33,066 nucleotides of DNA, taken from NCBI GenBank assembly GCA_021813505.1, contig JAKAKI010000090.1, positions 1 to 33,066 of the forward strand, read 5' to 3'. The position numbers were made by a program, and so were the translations under genes. The notes beneath the pieces were generated by a model. That model had not been told where the DNA came from and searched no databases. It saw only the letters and a list, made by a program, of their open reading frames with translations. Positions 1 through 7,890 of this stretch are shown here, one piece after another. Numbering within the stretch: position 1 is the first letter of the stretch; every line of letters starts with the position of its first letter. This DNA is from a bacterium (lineage in GTDB: Bacteria > Zixibacteria > MSB-5A5 > WJJR01).

Positions 1-395
1 CGCTACCCCGCCTCTGTGCCCACGGACAACGGGCACAAGGCCCTATGCTACGTGACATGAGCGGTGCTGGGTAGGTTGTAGCATAGCCCCTTGTGGGCGT
101 CACCGGATTTCACTACCCCGCCTCTGTTCCCATGGACACCGGGCACAGGCCCTATGCTACGCGACATGAGCGGTGCTGGGTTGGTTGTAGCATAGCCCCT
201 TGTGGGCGTCGCTGGCTTTCGCTACCCCGCCTCTGTGCCCATGGACACCGGGCACAAGGCCCTATGCTACGCGACATGTGCGGTGCTGGGTTGGTTGTAG
301 CATAGCCCCTTGTGGGCGTCGCTGGCTTTCGCTACCCCGCCTCTGTGCCCACGGACAACGGGCACAAGGCCCTATGCTACGCGACATGTGCGGTG
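1..395. repeat. 110-bp tandem repeat array with internal hairpins
   Basis: A unit of 109-110 bp recurs with starts at 1, 111, 220 and 330. The last copy is partial and loses identity near 395, and the array probably continues beyond the left edge. Each unit carries an inverted repeat: an arm ending in CCCTATGCTAC (for example 250-270) faces an arm beginning GTAGCATAG (297-317), separated by about 26 nt. The short reading frames across the array only follow the repeat and show no protein family. Units are nearly identical, which points to recent amplification. Confidence 0.85.
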
Positions 396-408
396 GTGGG
401 CGACGGGC

Positions 409-500
409 TCGCTCAAAAAGGACGGCCACATAGGGCCGCCCCTACAACCCACTTGCGAATCCATTCGTAGTGGCGCCCCTGTGTGGGCGCCGGCGGCAGG
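409..500. repeat. Dispersed GC-rich hairpin repeat fragments
   Basis: A non-coding stretch after the tandem array. It contains GGCGCCC at 472-478 facing GGGCGCC at 485-491, and a segment near 421-444 that resembles the arms of short GC-rich dispersed repeats. From 500 to 589 I see nothing further. Confidence 0.5.
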
Positions 501-589
501 CGTGGAACAGGTGAAAGTCTTCCGCCGGGTCCTGTGGGGTGCCACGGCCACCCCCGCCCATGTCCGCAATCCCCTGAAATTCATCCGGT

Positions 590-616
590 TAAAAGGACCG
601 GCGGAACAGCCGATAC
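590..616 (+). promoter_or_regulatory. Candidate sigma28 (FliA) promoter for motAB
   Basis: TAAA at 590-593, then exactly 15 nt, then GCCGATAC at 609-616. This matches the flagellar sigma28 pattern TAAA-N15-GCCGATAA with one difference in the last base. Transcription would start near 623, about 95 nt before the motA start. The window encodes FliA itself at 26436-27278, so a cognate factor is available. Confidence 0.75.
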
Positions 617-717
617 TTTCACAGAGGGTTTGGAGGGGCTGGTATTGGATCAAGCCCACTCCTGCCCAAAATCGAAATCGCGCCTGTGTCATAGGGACAC
701 TGTCCCCAGGATGGGGA

Positions 718-1509
718 ATGGCGGCGATTGGACGTACGGCACTGGCCATGGACATAGCAACAATTGGCGGACTGGTTCTGGGATTCTCGGCGGTGATTGC
801 CGGGTTCATCCTCGAAGGCGGACATCTCTCGTCTGTCTTCCAGTTTCCCGCCATGCTCCTCGTCATCGGCGGTACGTTCGGCGCCTCGATGATTACCACC
901 TCGTTCAAGACACTGCTGAACATTCCCCGATACCTGCGCATCGCGATGTTTGGCGGATCGATTAACCCCATTGGCACGATCGACCAAATCGTGCACATGG
1001 CCGACCGCGCCCGCCGCGAGGGAATCCTGGGACTCGAGAAAGACCTGAGTACAATCAAGGAACCGTTCTTCCACAAGGCGACGCAGCTCATCGTCGACGG
1101 CACCGAGATGACCGTGCTCACCAGCACGCTCGAGACAGAGATCGCCAACATCGAAGAGCGCCACAAGAACGGCATGGTCCTCTTCAATAAGATGGGCGGC
1201 TTCTCGCCGACTCTCGGCATCATCGGCACCGTGCTCGGACTGATCCATACCCTCGCCAACACCTCGGATGCCAGCAAGATGGCCTCATCCATCGCATCGG
1301 CATTCATCGCGACCCTGTGGGGTGTTAGCCTTGCGAACTTGCTGTATCTCCCGATTGCCGACAAACTCAAATTTCGTCACGACGAAGAGATGCTGTACTT
1401 CGGTTTGATCCTCGAAGGCACCACCGCGATTCAGTCGGGCGAAAACCCACGGATGATTCGCGAGAAGCTGATGTCGTTCATCCACCCCGAACGACGGACG
1501 GAAAAGTAG
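718..1509 (+). CDS. motA: Flagellar motor stator protein MotA
   Basis: Inner-membrane stator subunit that forms the ion channel with MotB and pushes on FliG. Four membrane segments are visible: TM1 begins at MDIATIGGLVLGF, TM2 at FPAMLLVIGG, TM3 at the PTLGIIGTVLGL stretch with the conserved proline, and TM4 at SAFIATLWGVSLANLL. The cytoplasmic loop has the ARREGILGLE motif, whose charged residues contact the rotor. The reading frame is open far upstream, so the start must be chosen. ATG 718 has AGGA about 7 nt upstream and gives 263 aa. ATG 748 begins directly at TM1 and gives 253 aa, but lacks a ribosome site. The stop abuts the motB ATG. A sigma28-type promoter lies at 590-616. Family assignment is secure; the start is less so. 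Confidence 0.95.
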   Translation: MAAIGRTALAMDIATIGGLVLGFSAVIAGFILEGGHLSSVFQFPAMLLVIGGTFGASMITTSFKTLLNIPRYLRIAMFGGSINPIGTIDQIVHMADRARREGILGLEKDLSTIKEPFFHKATQLIVDGTEMTVLTSTLETEIANIEERHKNGMVLFNKMGGFSPTLGIIGTVLGLIHTLANTSDASKMASSIASAFIATLWGVSLANLLYLPIADKLKFRHDEEMLYFGLILEGTTAIQSGENPRMIREKLMSFIHPERRTEK

Positions 1510-2298
1510 ATGCCTCACGGCGGCTCCCGTTCGTCCATGCGCCAGCGCCGTCACGCGGGTGTGCATGAAAACCAGGAACGCTGGCTGTTGACCTATGCGG
1601 ACCTGATCACCCTCCTGCTCGCGTTCTTTATCGTGATGTACTCGATGTCGCGCATCGACGCCAAGAAGTTCGGCGCGATGACCTCGGCATTGACCGGGGC
1701 GCTCAAAGGAGTCGATCTTGCACAGCGGGAGCGCGACGTCATGGGGCGTCTGAATACCGGGGGGCCGCTCAAGACCGGCGAACTGCGCTTGATGCAACAA
1801 CAACTTTCACAAAAAGTCGGCGATGCGGGTATGTCCAGTACGATTTCCGCCGAGGTCACCGAACGCGGATTGGTCATCTCCGTCAAAGACGCCACTCTAT
1901 TCGATGAAGGCAAAGCCGACCTGAATCCGGGCGCACTGGAAGTACTGCGTGTGATCGGGAGAGAAATCAGCGCGGTTACCAATCATGTGCGTGTCGAAGG
2001 CCACACCGATCCGCGCCCGATCAACACGGCCCGATTCCCGAGCAATTGGGAGCTTTCGACCTCCCGCGCCACATCTGTGCTCCGCTACCTTGTAGATAGC
2101 ACCGGCTGTGCCCCGCAAAGAATCTCCGCTCTGGGATTCGGAGAGTACCGTCCCGCCGTGGTCAACGATACACCCGAGCACATGGCCGCTAATCGCCGTG
2201 TGGATATCGTCCTGCTCTCCCAACAGATGAGCCTCTCCGAACCGGAAGCCGTAGTCCAGCCCCACGATTCCACCCTCGCGGGCACGACTCACGACTAA
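1510..2298 (+). CDS. motB: Flagellar motor stator protein MotB (OmpA-like)
   Basis: Stator subunit anchoring the MotA/MotB channel to peptidoglycan. A short basic cytoplasmic N-terminus is followed by the single TM segment, TYADLITLLLAFFIVMY, which carries the ion-binding aspartate at residue 31. A periplasmic OmpA/MotB domain spans roughly residues 115-240, with the VEGHTDPRP motif, the RATSVLRYLV helix and the NRRVDIVLL end. At 262 aa it has normal length. The ATG directly follows the motA stop, so the pair is translationally coupled. Whether the motor uses protons or sodium cannot be told from these residues. Confidence 0.95.
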   Translation: MPHGGSRSSMRQRRHAGVHENQERWLLTYADLITLLLAFFIVMYSMSRIDAKKFGAMTSALTGALKGVDLAQRERDVMGRLNTGGPLKTGELRLMQQQLSQKVGDAGMSSTISAEVTERGLVISVKDATLFDEGKADLNPGALEVLRVIGREISAVTNHVRVEGHTDPRPINTARFPSNWELSTSRATSVLRYLVDSTGCAPQRISALGFGEYRPAVVNDTPEHMAANRRVDIVLLSQQMSLSEPEAVVQPHDSTLAGTTHD

Positions 2299-2337
2299 AG
2301 TCGTAGTTACGATGTCCGAGCCCCAGGGATGTCTGAT

Positions 2338-2518
2338 CCCCGAAGGGGCGATCTAATCCAGCCCAGGCCGCAGGCCTGGGTCAGAAGCGAAGTGAGATGA
2401 AAGTCCTGAACGGGCGTTCTAACCGTGGGAGGTTAGGACACTCTTTCAGGGCTTGGATATGTTTGCATCTCGTTACCCAGGCCTGCGGCCTGGGCTGGAT
2501 TAGATCGCCCCTTCGGGG
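2338..2518. repeat. Long inverted-repeat element (44-bp perfect arms)
   Basis: Positions 2338-2381 and 2475-2518 are perfect reverse complements over 44 bp. The 93-nt loop holds a further hairpin, CTAACC-N6-GGTTAG, so the element could fold into one long nested stem. It sits between motB and the flgB promoter region. Open frames across it match no family. It resembles a miniature mobile or REP-like dispersed element; other copies cannot be checked here. Confidence 0.85.
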
Positions 2519-2558
2519 CTTTGACTCTCACAGGACGAACTATTATTTACTACGAATC

Positions 2559-2573
2559 CGGAAAAAACTTCCG
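2559..2573. promoter_or_regulatory. Candidate activator dyad CGGAA-N5-TTCCG (flgB operon)
   Basis: A perfect 5-N5-5 dyad centred at 2566, 96 bp upstream of the -24 GG of the flgB sigma54 promoter. A 17-bp match with two differences occurs at the same distance before the fliR promoter. Enhancer-binding proteins with Fis-type HTH domains, such as NtrC, bind dyads of comparable geometry. Function is inferred. Confidence 0.65.
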
Positions 2574-2660
2574 TCTCCGCATCACACTGTCCTGACTGGG
2601 TGCCAGTATGAAATTCAGAACGTATTGATATCACGCACCTTAGTCCCGCGCCGCTTGACC

Positions 2661-2676
2661 CGGCACGCCCTTTGCC
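2661..2676 (+). promoter_or_regulatory. Sigma54 (-24/-12) promoter of the flgB operon
   Basis: CGGCACG-N4-TTGCC, with the invariant GG at 2662-2663 and GC at 2674-2675 separated by 10 nt, fits the sigma54 consensus TGGCACG-N4-TTGC. Transcription should begin near 2687, leaving a short leader that contains the flgB ribosome site. Confidence 0.85.
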
Positions 2677-2703
2677 TCACCGCAACGCGGGGGAGTAGAC
2701 TAT

Positions 2704-3117
2704 ATGCCGGGTCAGCTACAGAAAATCCTATTCGATAAGACAGGCGTACCACGCCTGCAAAACGCGCTCGACCTGGCGGCGGCAAGGCAGAAGCTCCTCA
2801 CTCAGAATGTGGCCAACTCGGAAACGGTCGGCTACAAACGCAAGGACATCAATTTCCAGGCGGAACTACAGGCGGCCATGGGATCCGGCGGCCACCTGCA
2901 AATGAAGACCACGCGCCCCGGCCATCTCGGCGCCACGGCTCAGACACGCTCGCCGAAAGTCAATGAAGACAAGATCCCGGCCGGCCAGAAGAACGGTGTG
3001 GACATCGACCGCGAGATGGTCAATGTCGCGCAGAACCAGATGGAATACAATGTGGCGGCCAAGCTGGCGCGTCAGAAATTCGACGCCCTGAGGACCGCGA
3101 TTCGCGGACGGACATAG
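2704..3117 (+). CDS. flgB: Flagellar proximal rod protein FlgB
   Basis: Rod subunit exported through the MS ring. The N-terminus has the rod/hook motif NVANSETVGYKRKDINF (about residues 37-53). The C-terminus has the matching helix, DIDREMVNVAQNQMEYN onward, which packs with it in the rod. At 137 aa it has the usual length. GGGGAG lies about 8 nt before ATG 2704. It is the first gene after the sigma54 promoter and is 7 bp from flgC. Confidence 0.95.
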   Translation: MPGQLQKILFDKTGVPRLQNALDLAAARQKLLTQNVANSETVGYKRKDINFQAELQAAMGSGGHLQMKTTRPGHLGATAQTRSPKVNEDKIPAGQKNGVDIDREMVNVAQNQMEYNVAAKLARQKFDALRTAIRGRT

Positions 3118-3124
3118 GAGAAGT

Positions 3125-3625
3125 ATGAGCATAGGAAACTTTCGCACGCTGGCCGTGGCGGCCGACGGATTGTCCGCGCAACGGCACAAGATGAACGTTG
3201 TCGCGGAGAATATCGCGAACGCCGAGACCACGCGCACGCCGGAGGGCGGACCGTATCGCCGCCAGCGCGTCGTGCTCACCGCGCCGCGCCAGGTGACGTC
3301 GTTCAGTTCTGCGCTCGAAGCCGCTCATCTGCAAATGCGCCGCACGCACGACGAACATCGTGGGCCGTCCGCGCCCGGCTCGGCTGCGGTGCGGAAGGAA
3401 GGCCAGTTCCTCATCGCAAAAGACAAGATCGATCCGACCGATCAGCCGCAGATGGTCTACGATCCCACGCATCCGGATGCCAACAAGGACGGCTACGTTG
3501 CGATGCCCAACATCGACATCATCACCGAGATGGTCGACATGATGGCCGCGCAGCGCGCCTACGAAGCCAACACGACCACAGTGGAATCGGTCAAGCAAAT
3601 GGTCAACAAAGCACTGGATATCTAA
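3125..3625 (+). CDS. flgC: Flagellar proximal rod protein FlgC
   Basis: Proximal rod subunit. The N-terminal motif NIANAETTRTPEGGPYRRQ (about residues 29-47) and the C-terminal end, in which MAAQRAYEANTTTVESVK leads to the terminal helix, are typical of FlgC. At 166 aa it is slightly longer than most. GGAG lies just before ATG 3125. A repeat-filled gap of about 380 bp separates it from the next gene, although flgBC-fliE is usually tight. Confidence 0.95.
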   Translation: MSIGNFRTLAVAADGLSAQRHKMNVVAENIANAETTRTPEGGPYRRQRVVLTAPRQVTSFSSALEAAHLQMRRTHDEHRGPSAPGSAAVRKEGQFLIAKDKIDPTDQPQMVYDPTHPDANKDGYVAMPNIDIITEMVDMMAAQRAYEANTTTVESVKQMVNKALDI

Positions 3626-3696
3626 GCTAGCGAAAGAATGGAAACGAAATCATAATGACGCCTCAGTCTTCGAGCCAGCGTGTCCCATCAGATGTC

Positions 3697-3716
3697 ATTC
3701 CCGCGAAAGCGGGAAT
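3697..3716. repeat. Short dispersed hairpin ATTCCCGC-GAAA-GCGGGAAT
   Basis: An 8-bp perfect stem with a GAAA loop. It looks like the ATTCCC...GGGAAT class of short dispersed repeats known from many bacterial genomes (Neisseria dRS3 is one example). It lies in the non-coding gap after flgC. Confidence 0.7.
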
Positions 3717-3749
3717 CCAGACGCGGCATACTCTTTCACTTGATGGCAA

Positions 3750-3823
3750 GTGGGAGGGCGAGGCTCCTGCCGAGCCTTGTCTCGGTGCGAACAAGAGGCT
3801 CGGCAGGAGCCTCGCCCTCCCAC
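3750..3823. repeat. Inverted repeat with 27-bp perfect arms
   Basis: Arms 3750-3776 and 3797-3823 are perfect reverse complements, separated by a 20-nt loop that can add four more pairs. With the hairpin at 3697-3716 it fills the gap between flgC and the small gene at 4009. From 3824 to 4008 I see no gene; the frames there are short and unlike any family. Confidence 0.85.
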
Positions 3824-4008
3824 GACGCACATCTTGCATCGCGAAGGCCGACGAATCTGAACGCGGTGCATCAATGAACTCTGCGACGAATGTGACTCCC
3901 TTCTCCGGGGACCACTGCAATCATCGGCGGGCAGCCGGGACCAGGCAAATTGTTCCGGCGCCCGTCGGTGATATTTGATGTTTGACGAACTGGATGGAGC
4001 GACACGGA

Positions 4009-4236
4009 ATGAACGAGACCAGCATCATACGCCCCTGGCAGCCGGCGCCGGCGGCGAAGACCAATGCCCGCCCGGCGGCAGTGGCCAAGAATGAAGCGGA
4101 TGATCGCCTTCTGATGGCCCGCCTCTTCGGCAAGAATCCGGCGCCAATCCCAACCGCCAATGCGGTGCGGCCACCAACAGGCCCCGATGACGAGTTCGCG
4201 CCGCATCTTGGGCGCCATTTGGACGTGATCGCATGA
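4009..4236 (+). CDS. Small unknown protein coupled to fliE
   Basis: I do not recognise this 75-aa protein. It is rich in alanine and proline, with one likely helix at about residues 27-41 (KNEADDRLLMARLF), and has no signal peptide or membrane segment. ATG 4009 is preceded by GGAG with 9-nt spacing, which decides the start over the upstream TTG 3982 and ATG 3994. Its stop overlaps the fliE start by 4 nt (ATGA), so the two are translationally coupled. That coupling and its place between flgC and fliE suggest a flagellar role, perhaps with the rod/MS-ring junction. That role is inference only. Confidence 0.7.
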   Translation: MNETSIIRPWQPAPAAKTNARPAAVAKNEADDRLLMARLFGKNPAPIPTANAVRPPTGPDDEFAPHLGRHLDVIA

Positions 4237-4544
4237 CCACGATCAACACGATTCGCCCCGAGCTGGGTTCGGGGCTACCCCTTGGGGATCGTCCCACGCA
4301 AAGCCTCTCGGCCACGGTGCAGCCGCAGGAGGGTGGGAATGTCTTTGCCAAGGCGTTGGACGAGGTCAATCAGATTCAGGCGCAGGCCGCCGGATTGCAG
4401 GAAAGCATGTACGCAGGTGATCCGGTGGAATTGCACCGTGTCATGATCGCGGCCGAGGAAGCCGGCACCGCATTCGACCTGTTGGTCGAAATGCGCAACC
4501 GGCTGGTCGAGGCCTATCAGGAATTGATGCGCATGCAGATTTGA
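4233..4544 (+). CDS. fliE: Flagellar hook-basal body protein FliE
   Basis: FliE links the MS ring to the proximal rod and is the first rod-type export substrate. At 103 aa it has the usual length. The conserved C-terminal half is recognisable: the segment around DPVELHRVMIAAEEAG, then FDLLVEMRNRLVEAYQELM, close to the family end. Its start overlaps the preceding small gene by 4 nt. The gap to fliF is 59 bp. Confidence 0.95.
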   Translation: MTTINTIRPELGSGLPLGDRPTQSLSATVQPQEGGNVFAKALDEVNQIQAQAAGLQESMYAGDPVELHRVMIAAEEAGTAFDLLVEMRNRLVEAYQELMRMQI

Positions 4545-4603
4545 GGCGTGCGATGTGGGAATGGTTCTGTGACGTCTTGTGCGTGAGCCATTGGAGGGCT
4601 TGA

Positions 4604-6133
4604 ATGTTCGCACGGTTTTTTGAAGCGTTTCGCGCGATGGATCCCAACCGCCGGTTCCTGGCGGTGACGACAGCCGTCGGTCTGATCGCGGCCGTCATCG
4701 TGATCGGCTGGTGGGCCCGCCATGTGACATATGGCGTGCTCTTTTCGCGCTTGCCGGCCGAGGAGGCGGGACAAATCATCGACCAGCTCGACCAGATGAA
4801 GGTGTCGTACCGTGTTTCGGACGGCGGTTCATCGATTCTGGTCCCCTCCAGCCAGGTTCCGGACGTCCGCATCAGACTGGCGGCAGCCGGGCTTCCCCGC
4901 ACCGGGTCAGTCGGCTTCGAGATTTTCGACAAGACCAATCTGGGGATGACCGATTTTCTGCAGAAGGTTAACTACCGCCGGGCGCTTGAAGGGGAACTCT
5001 CCAAATCCATATCGTCCCTGCGCGAGGTCGCCGCGGCGCGGGTGCATATCGTGATTCCCGAAAACCGCCTGTTTGCCCAGGATCAGAAGCAGACCACCGC
5101 GTCGGTGATCGTCAAAGTCAATTCCGGCTCGCTGGACCGCGGCAAGGTCGCGGCTATCACCCATTTGGTTGCCTCGGCGGTCGAGGGTCTCGATGCGTCG
5201 AGGGTGACCGTGCTCGATCAGAGCGGCAATCTGCTCTCTGCGGCCCAGGATGACACGTTTCTCGGCGCTGCCAGCAGCCGCCAGCTCGACATTCAAAAGA
5301 ATGTCGAATCGTACCTGCAGGACAAGGCGCAGTCCCTCTTGGACGGCGTGCTGGGCCCGCGCAAGGCGATTGTCCGCGTCAACGCCACGCTGAACTTCGA
5401 ACAGGCCGAGAAGACCGTCGACCAGTACGATCCCGACAATCTCGCCATTGTCTCCCAGGAACAGACAACCGAGAAGACCTCCGATAACAGCACCGACCCC
5501 GAAGGCGGCAAGTCGGGCGGGGAGACCACGAAAGAAAACACGGTCACCAACTACGAAGTCAATCACACGGTTCAGAAAATCGTCAGTGCGATGGGCACCA
5601 TTCAGCGCCTGACCGTCTCCGTGATTGTCGACGGGATCTACACCAAGCCGGAAGGCGCCACCGACGACAAACCCGCCACCTTCACGCCGCGCTCGCAAGA
5701 GGAACTCGACCGCATCGGCGCATTGGTTAAGGCCGCCGTCGGCATCGTCCCCGACCGCAATGACCACATCGAGGTTGTCAGCGTTGCCTTTGACAACACC
5801 GGCATGCAGGAAGAGAAGAAGGAACTGGAGAAACTGGAAAAGCGGCAGTTCTACTACGATATCGCGTACAAAGTCGGCTACGGCCTCGCCATCCTGGCCG
5901 CGCTCTTCATCGGCTTGAAGATCATCAAGAAGTTCATGCGTTTCCTGGGTTCATTGGCCGAGCCGCGGGGGCCGCACCTCGACGTCGGCAGTGTGCCCGC
6001 CATCATCGACGAACGCGCCCCGGCCATCATGCCGGAGCGGCGCAAGGCACGGCTGTCCGATCAGATGGTGCAGGTCGCGAAAGACCGTCCCGACGAAATG
6101 GCACGGGTTATCAAAACCATGATGGTGGACTGA
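4604..6133 (+). CDS. fliF: Flagellar MS-ring protein FliF
   Basis: FliF forms the inner-membrane MS ring on which the rod and C ring are built. TM1 is at about residues 18-38. The periplasmic ring-building domains follow, with the family motifs VPSSQVPDVRIRLAAAGLP and FLQKVNYRRALEGELSKSI. A low-complexity segment lies near residues 285-310, then TM2 at about 425-445. The cytoplasmic tail ends RPDEMARVIKTMM, the FliG-binding region. The 509 aa are within the normal range. GGAGGG lies before ATG 4604. fliG follows after 4 bp. Confidence 0.97.
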   Translation: MFARFFEAFRAMDPNRRFLAVTTAVGLIAAVIVIGWWARHVTYGVLFSRLPAEEAGQIIDQLDQMKVSYRVSDGGSSILVPSSQVPDVRIRLAAAGLPRTGSVGFEIFDKTNLGMTDFLQKVNYRRALEGELSKSISSLREVAAARVHIVIPENRLFAQDQKQTTASVIVKVNSGSLDRGKVAAITHLVASAVEGLDASRVTVLDQSGNLLSAAQDDTFLGAASSRQLDIQKNVESYLQDKAQSLLDGVLGPRKAIVRVNATLNFEQAEKTVDQYDPDNLAIVSQEQTTEKTSDNSTDPEGGKSGGETTKENTVTNYEVNHTVQKIVSAMGTIQRLTVSVIVDGIYTKPEGATDDKPATFTPRSQEELDRIGALVKAAVGIVPDRNDHIEVVSVAFDNTGMQEEKKELEKLEKRQFYYDIAYKVGYGLAILAALFIGLKIIKKFMRFLGSLAEPRGPHLDVGSVPAIIDERAPAIMPERRKARLSDQMVQVAKDRPDEMARVIKTMMVD

Positions 6134-6137
6134 TCCC

Positions 6138-7166
6138 ATGGCCGACGCTCCCGGAACCGCCACGAAAGAATTGACGCCAACGCAAAAGGCGGCGGTCTCA
6201 TTGGTGGTCATGGGCCGCGAGGTCGCGGCCGAGGTTGTCAAGAATCTCAGCCAGCGCGAAATCGAAAAACTCACGGTCGAAATCGCCAACCTCCCGGAAG
6301 TCTCGCCGACCCTTGAAGAAAACGTCATCAAGGAATGCCACACCATCTTCATGGCGCGGCAGTATATCGCCCAGGGAGGTATCGAGTACGCACGCGGACT
6401 CCTCGAAGAGGCGCTCGGCAAGACGAAGGCCGTGGAGATTCTCTCGAATCTGGAAGGCAGCCTCCACAAGACCGGATTCGACATGCTCAAGAACATCGAG
6501 CCGCGCCAGCTCACAAACTTCATTCAAAACGAGCATCCCCAGACGATTTCGCTGCTGCTGACGCAGTTGACCGCCCAGCACGCCGCGGCCGTGCTCGCCG
6601 AACTGTCGGCGGAACTGCAGGCCGAAGTCACCCTGCGACTGGCCACGATGGAAAAGATCTCCCCGGAGATTCTGCATCAACTCGAAGAGGTCCTTGAAAC
6701 GCAATTCGACACAGGGCAGTCGCGCGACTTGTCCGTTTCGGGCGGCGTGAAAACGGTGGCCGATATTCTCAACATCATCGATACCACCACCGAGCGGCGC
6801 ATCATGAAGATCCTGGAAGCCGAGGATGCCCAACTGGCCAATCAGATCAAGAATATGATGTTCGTCTTCGAGGATCTGGTACTGCTCGACGACCGTTCGA
6901 TGCAGCGCGTCCTCAAGGAAGTGGAAACCAAGGATCTGGCCGTCGCCATGAAGGCAGCCTCCGAGGAAGTCAAATTCAAGATTTACTCCAACGTTTCCGA
7001 ACGTGTCGCGGTGATGATTCGCGAGGAAATCGAATTCCTCGGTCCGATGCGCCTGTCGGACGTCGAAGGCGCGCAGCAGCGCATTGTCGAGGCTGTCCGC
7101 CGGCTCGAAGAAGAGGGTCTCATCATCATCAGCGGTCGCGGAGGCAAAGAAGATGTTATCGTCTGA
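6138..7166 (+). CDS. fliG: Flagellar motor switch protein FliG
   Basis: C-ring protein that receives torque from MotA. The middle domain has the EHPQ motif at residues 132-135, and the C-terminal torque domain has the ridge around NVSERVAVMIREEIEF and GPMRLSDVE. Compared with E. coli FliG, the positions of R281 and R297 are conserved and D288/D289 are both glutamate, which keeps the charge. At 342 aa it has normal length. ATG 6138 has only a weak ribosome site and follows fliF by 4 bp. Its 3' end overlaps fliH by 14 nt. Confidence 0.97.
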   Translation: MADAPGTATKELTPTQKAAVSLVVMGREVAAEVVKNLSQREIEKLTVEIANLPEVSPTLEENVIKECHTIFMARQYIAQGGIEYARGLLEEALGKTKAVEILSNLEGSLHKTGFDMLKNIEPRQLTNFIQNEHPQTISLLLTQLTAQHAAAVLAELSAELQAEVTLRLATMEKISPEILHQLEEVLETQFDTGQSRDLSVSGGVKTVADILNIIDTTTERRIMKILEAEDAQLANQIKNMMFVFEDLVLLDDRSMQRVLKEVETKDLAVAMKAASEEVKFKIYSNVSERVAVMIREEIEFLGPMRLSDVEGAQQRIVEAVRRLEEEGLIIISGRGGKEDVIV

Positions 7167-7890
7167 GCGCGTCCTTCGGCGCAGCTCCCTGTCTCCCCGC
7201 AGTTACCTGATCGGTGACGCCACACGCGGCGTCATCAATCCGATCGACACGCGTCCGTTGACAGTCCAGGAGGCCGAAGAAAAGTTCAAAGCCGAAATCA
7301 AACGCCTCAAGGATCAGCACCAGGCGGCGCTCGAGGAAGCCTACCGCAATGGTTACCAGGATGGCGCCGGCATGGCGGGAGCCGAAGCCGCCGCCGAAAT
7401 CGCGCGTATCGCGGCGATCGCTGATGCCATGGGTGAGGAATTCTCGCGCACTCGCGCCGAGTGGTACGCCGCCTACGAACAGCAGATCATCGAATTGCTC
7501 GGCTGCGCACTCGAAAAGATTCTGGGCGACCGCCCGCAGGTTCCGGAACGCGCCGCGCATGCCTTGCGTGATGCTTTCAACCGGCTGACGGGCGGCGACC
7601 GCGTGACCTTGCGCTGCCATCCCAGCGACCTGACGTTTATTCAGGAATTGCTGGCGAAGAAGCTGGACGAGTTTGCCGGTTTCCGGCAGATTCGCGTCAT
7701 CGCCGACGAACAAGTCGGCGTCAACGGGTGCCTGGTCGAAACGGAACTGGGTGTTGTCGATGCCCGCATTGAGCAACAACTGGTGATCCTCAAAGGGATG
7801 CTCACGACCGCAGCGGCCAATTCGACCTCGACCGATATCAACGGCGAAGCCGAACTTCCGGAGGTGGGCAATGGCTCACCCGTGGAGTGA
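7153..7890 (+). CDS. fliH: Flagellar export regulator FliH
   Basis: FliH holds the FliI ATPase in check and brings it to the export gate. ATG 7153 has GGAGG 8 nt upstream and overlaps the end of fliG by 14 nt; the frame extends upstream, but only inside fliG. The 245-aa product has an alanine-rich helical stretch with small-residue repeats (YRNGYQDGAGMAGAEAAAEI, about residues 64-83). The HrpE/YscL-FliH type C-terminal domain follows, including GDRVTLRCHPSDL and GGCLVETE-like NGCLVETELGVVDARI. It overlaps fliI by 20 nt. Confidence 0.92.
   Translation: MLSSERVLRRSSLSPRSYLIGDATRGVINPIDTRPLTVQEAEEKFKAEIKRLKDQHQAALEEAYRNGYQDGAGMAGAEAAAEIARIAAIADAMGEEFSRTRAEWYAAYEQQIIELLGCALEKILGDRPQVPERAAHALRDAFNRLTGGDRVTLRCHPSDLTFIQELLAKKLDEFAGFRQIRVIADEQVGVNGCLVETELGVVDARIEQQLVILKGMLTTAAANSTSTDINGEAELPEVGNGSPVE

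Noticed and set aside
1-395. CRISPR-like array
   Set aside because: Units are 110 bp and nearly identical throughout, with no short repeat alternating with unique spacers.
372-1370. 332-aa open frame on the minus strand
   Set aside because: Antisense shadow of motA in GC-rich DNA, with no family features.
2397-2738. 113-aa frame before flgB
   Set aside because: Runs through the inverted repeat and the sigma54 promoter and overlaps the flgB start; no coding signature.
4907-5767. 286-aa minus-strand frame
   Set aside because: Antisense shadow of fliF.
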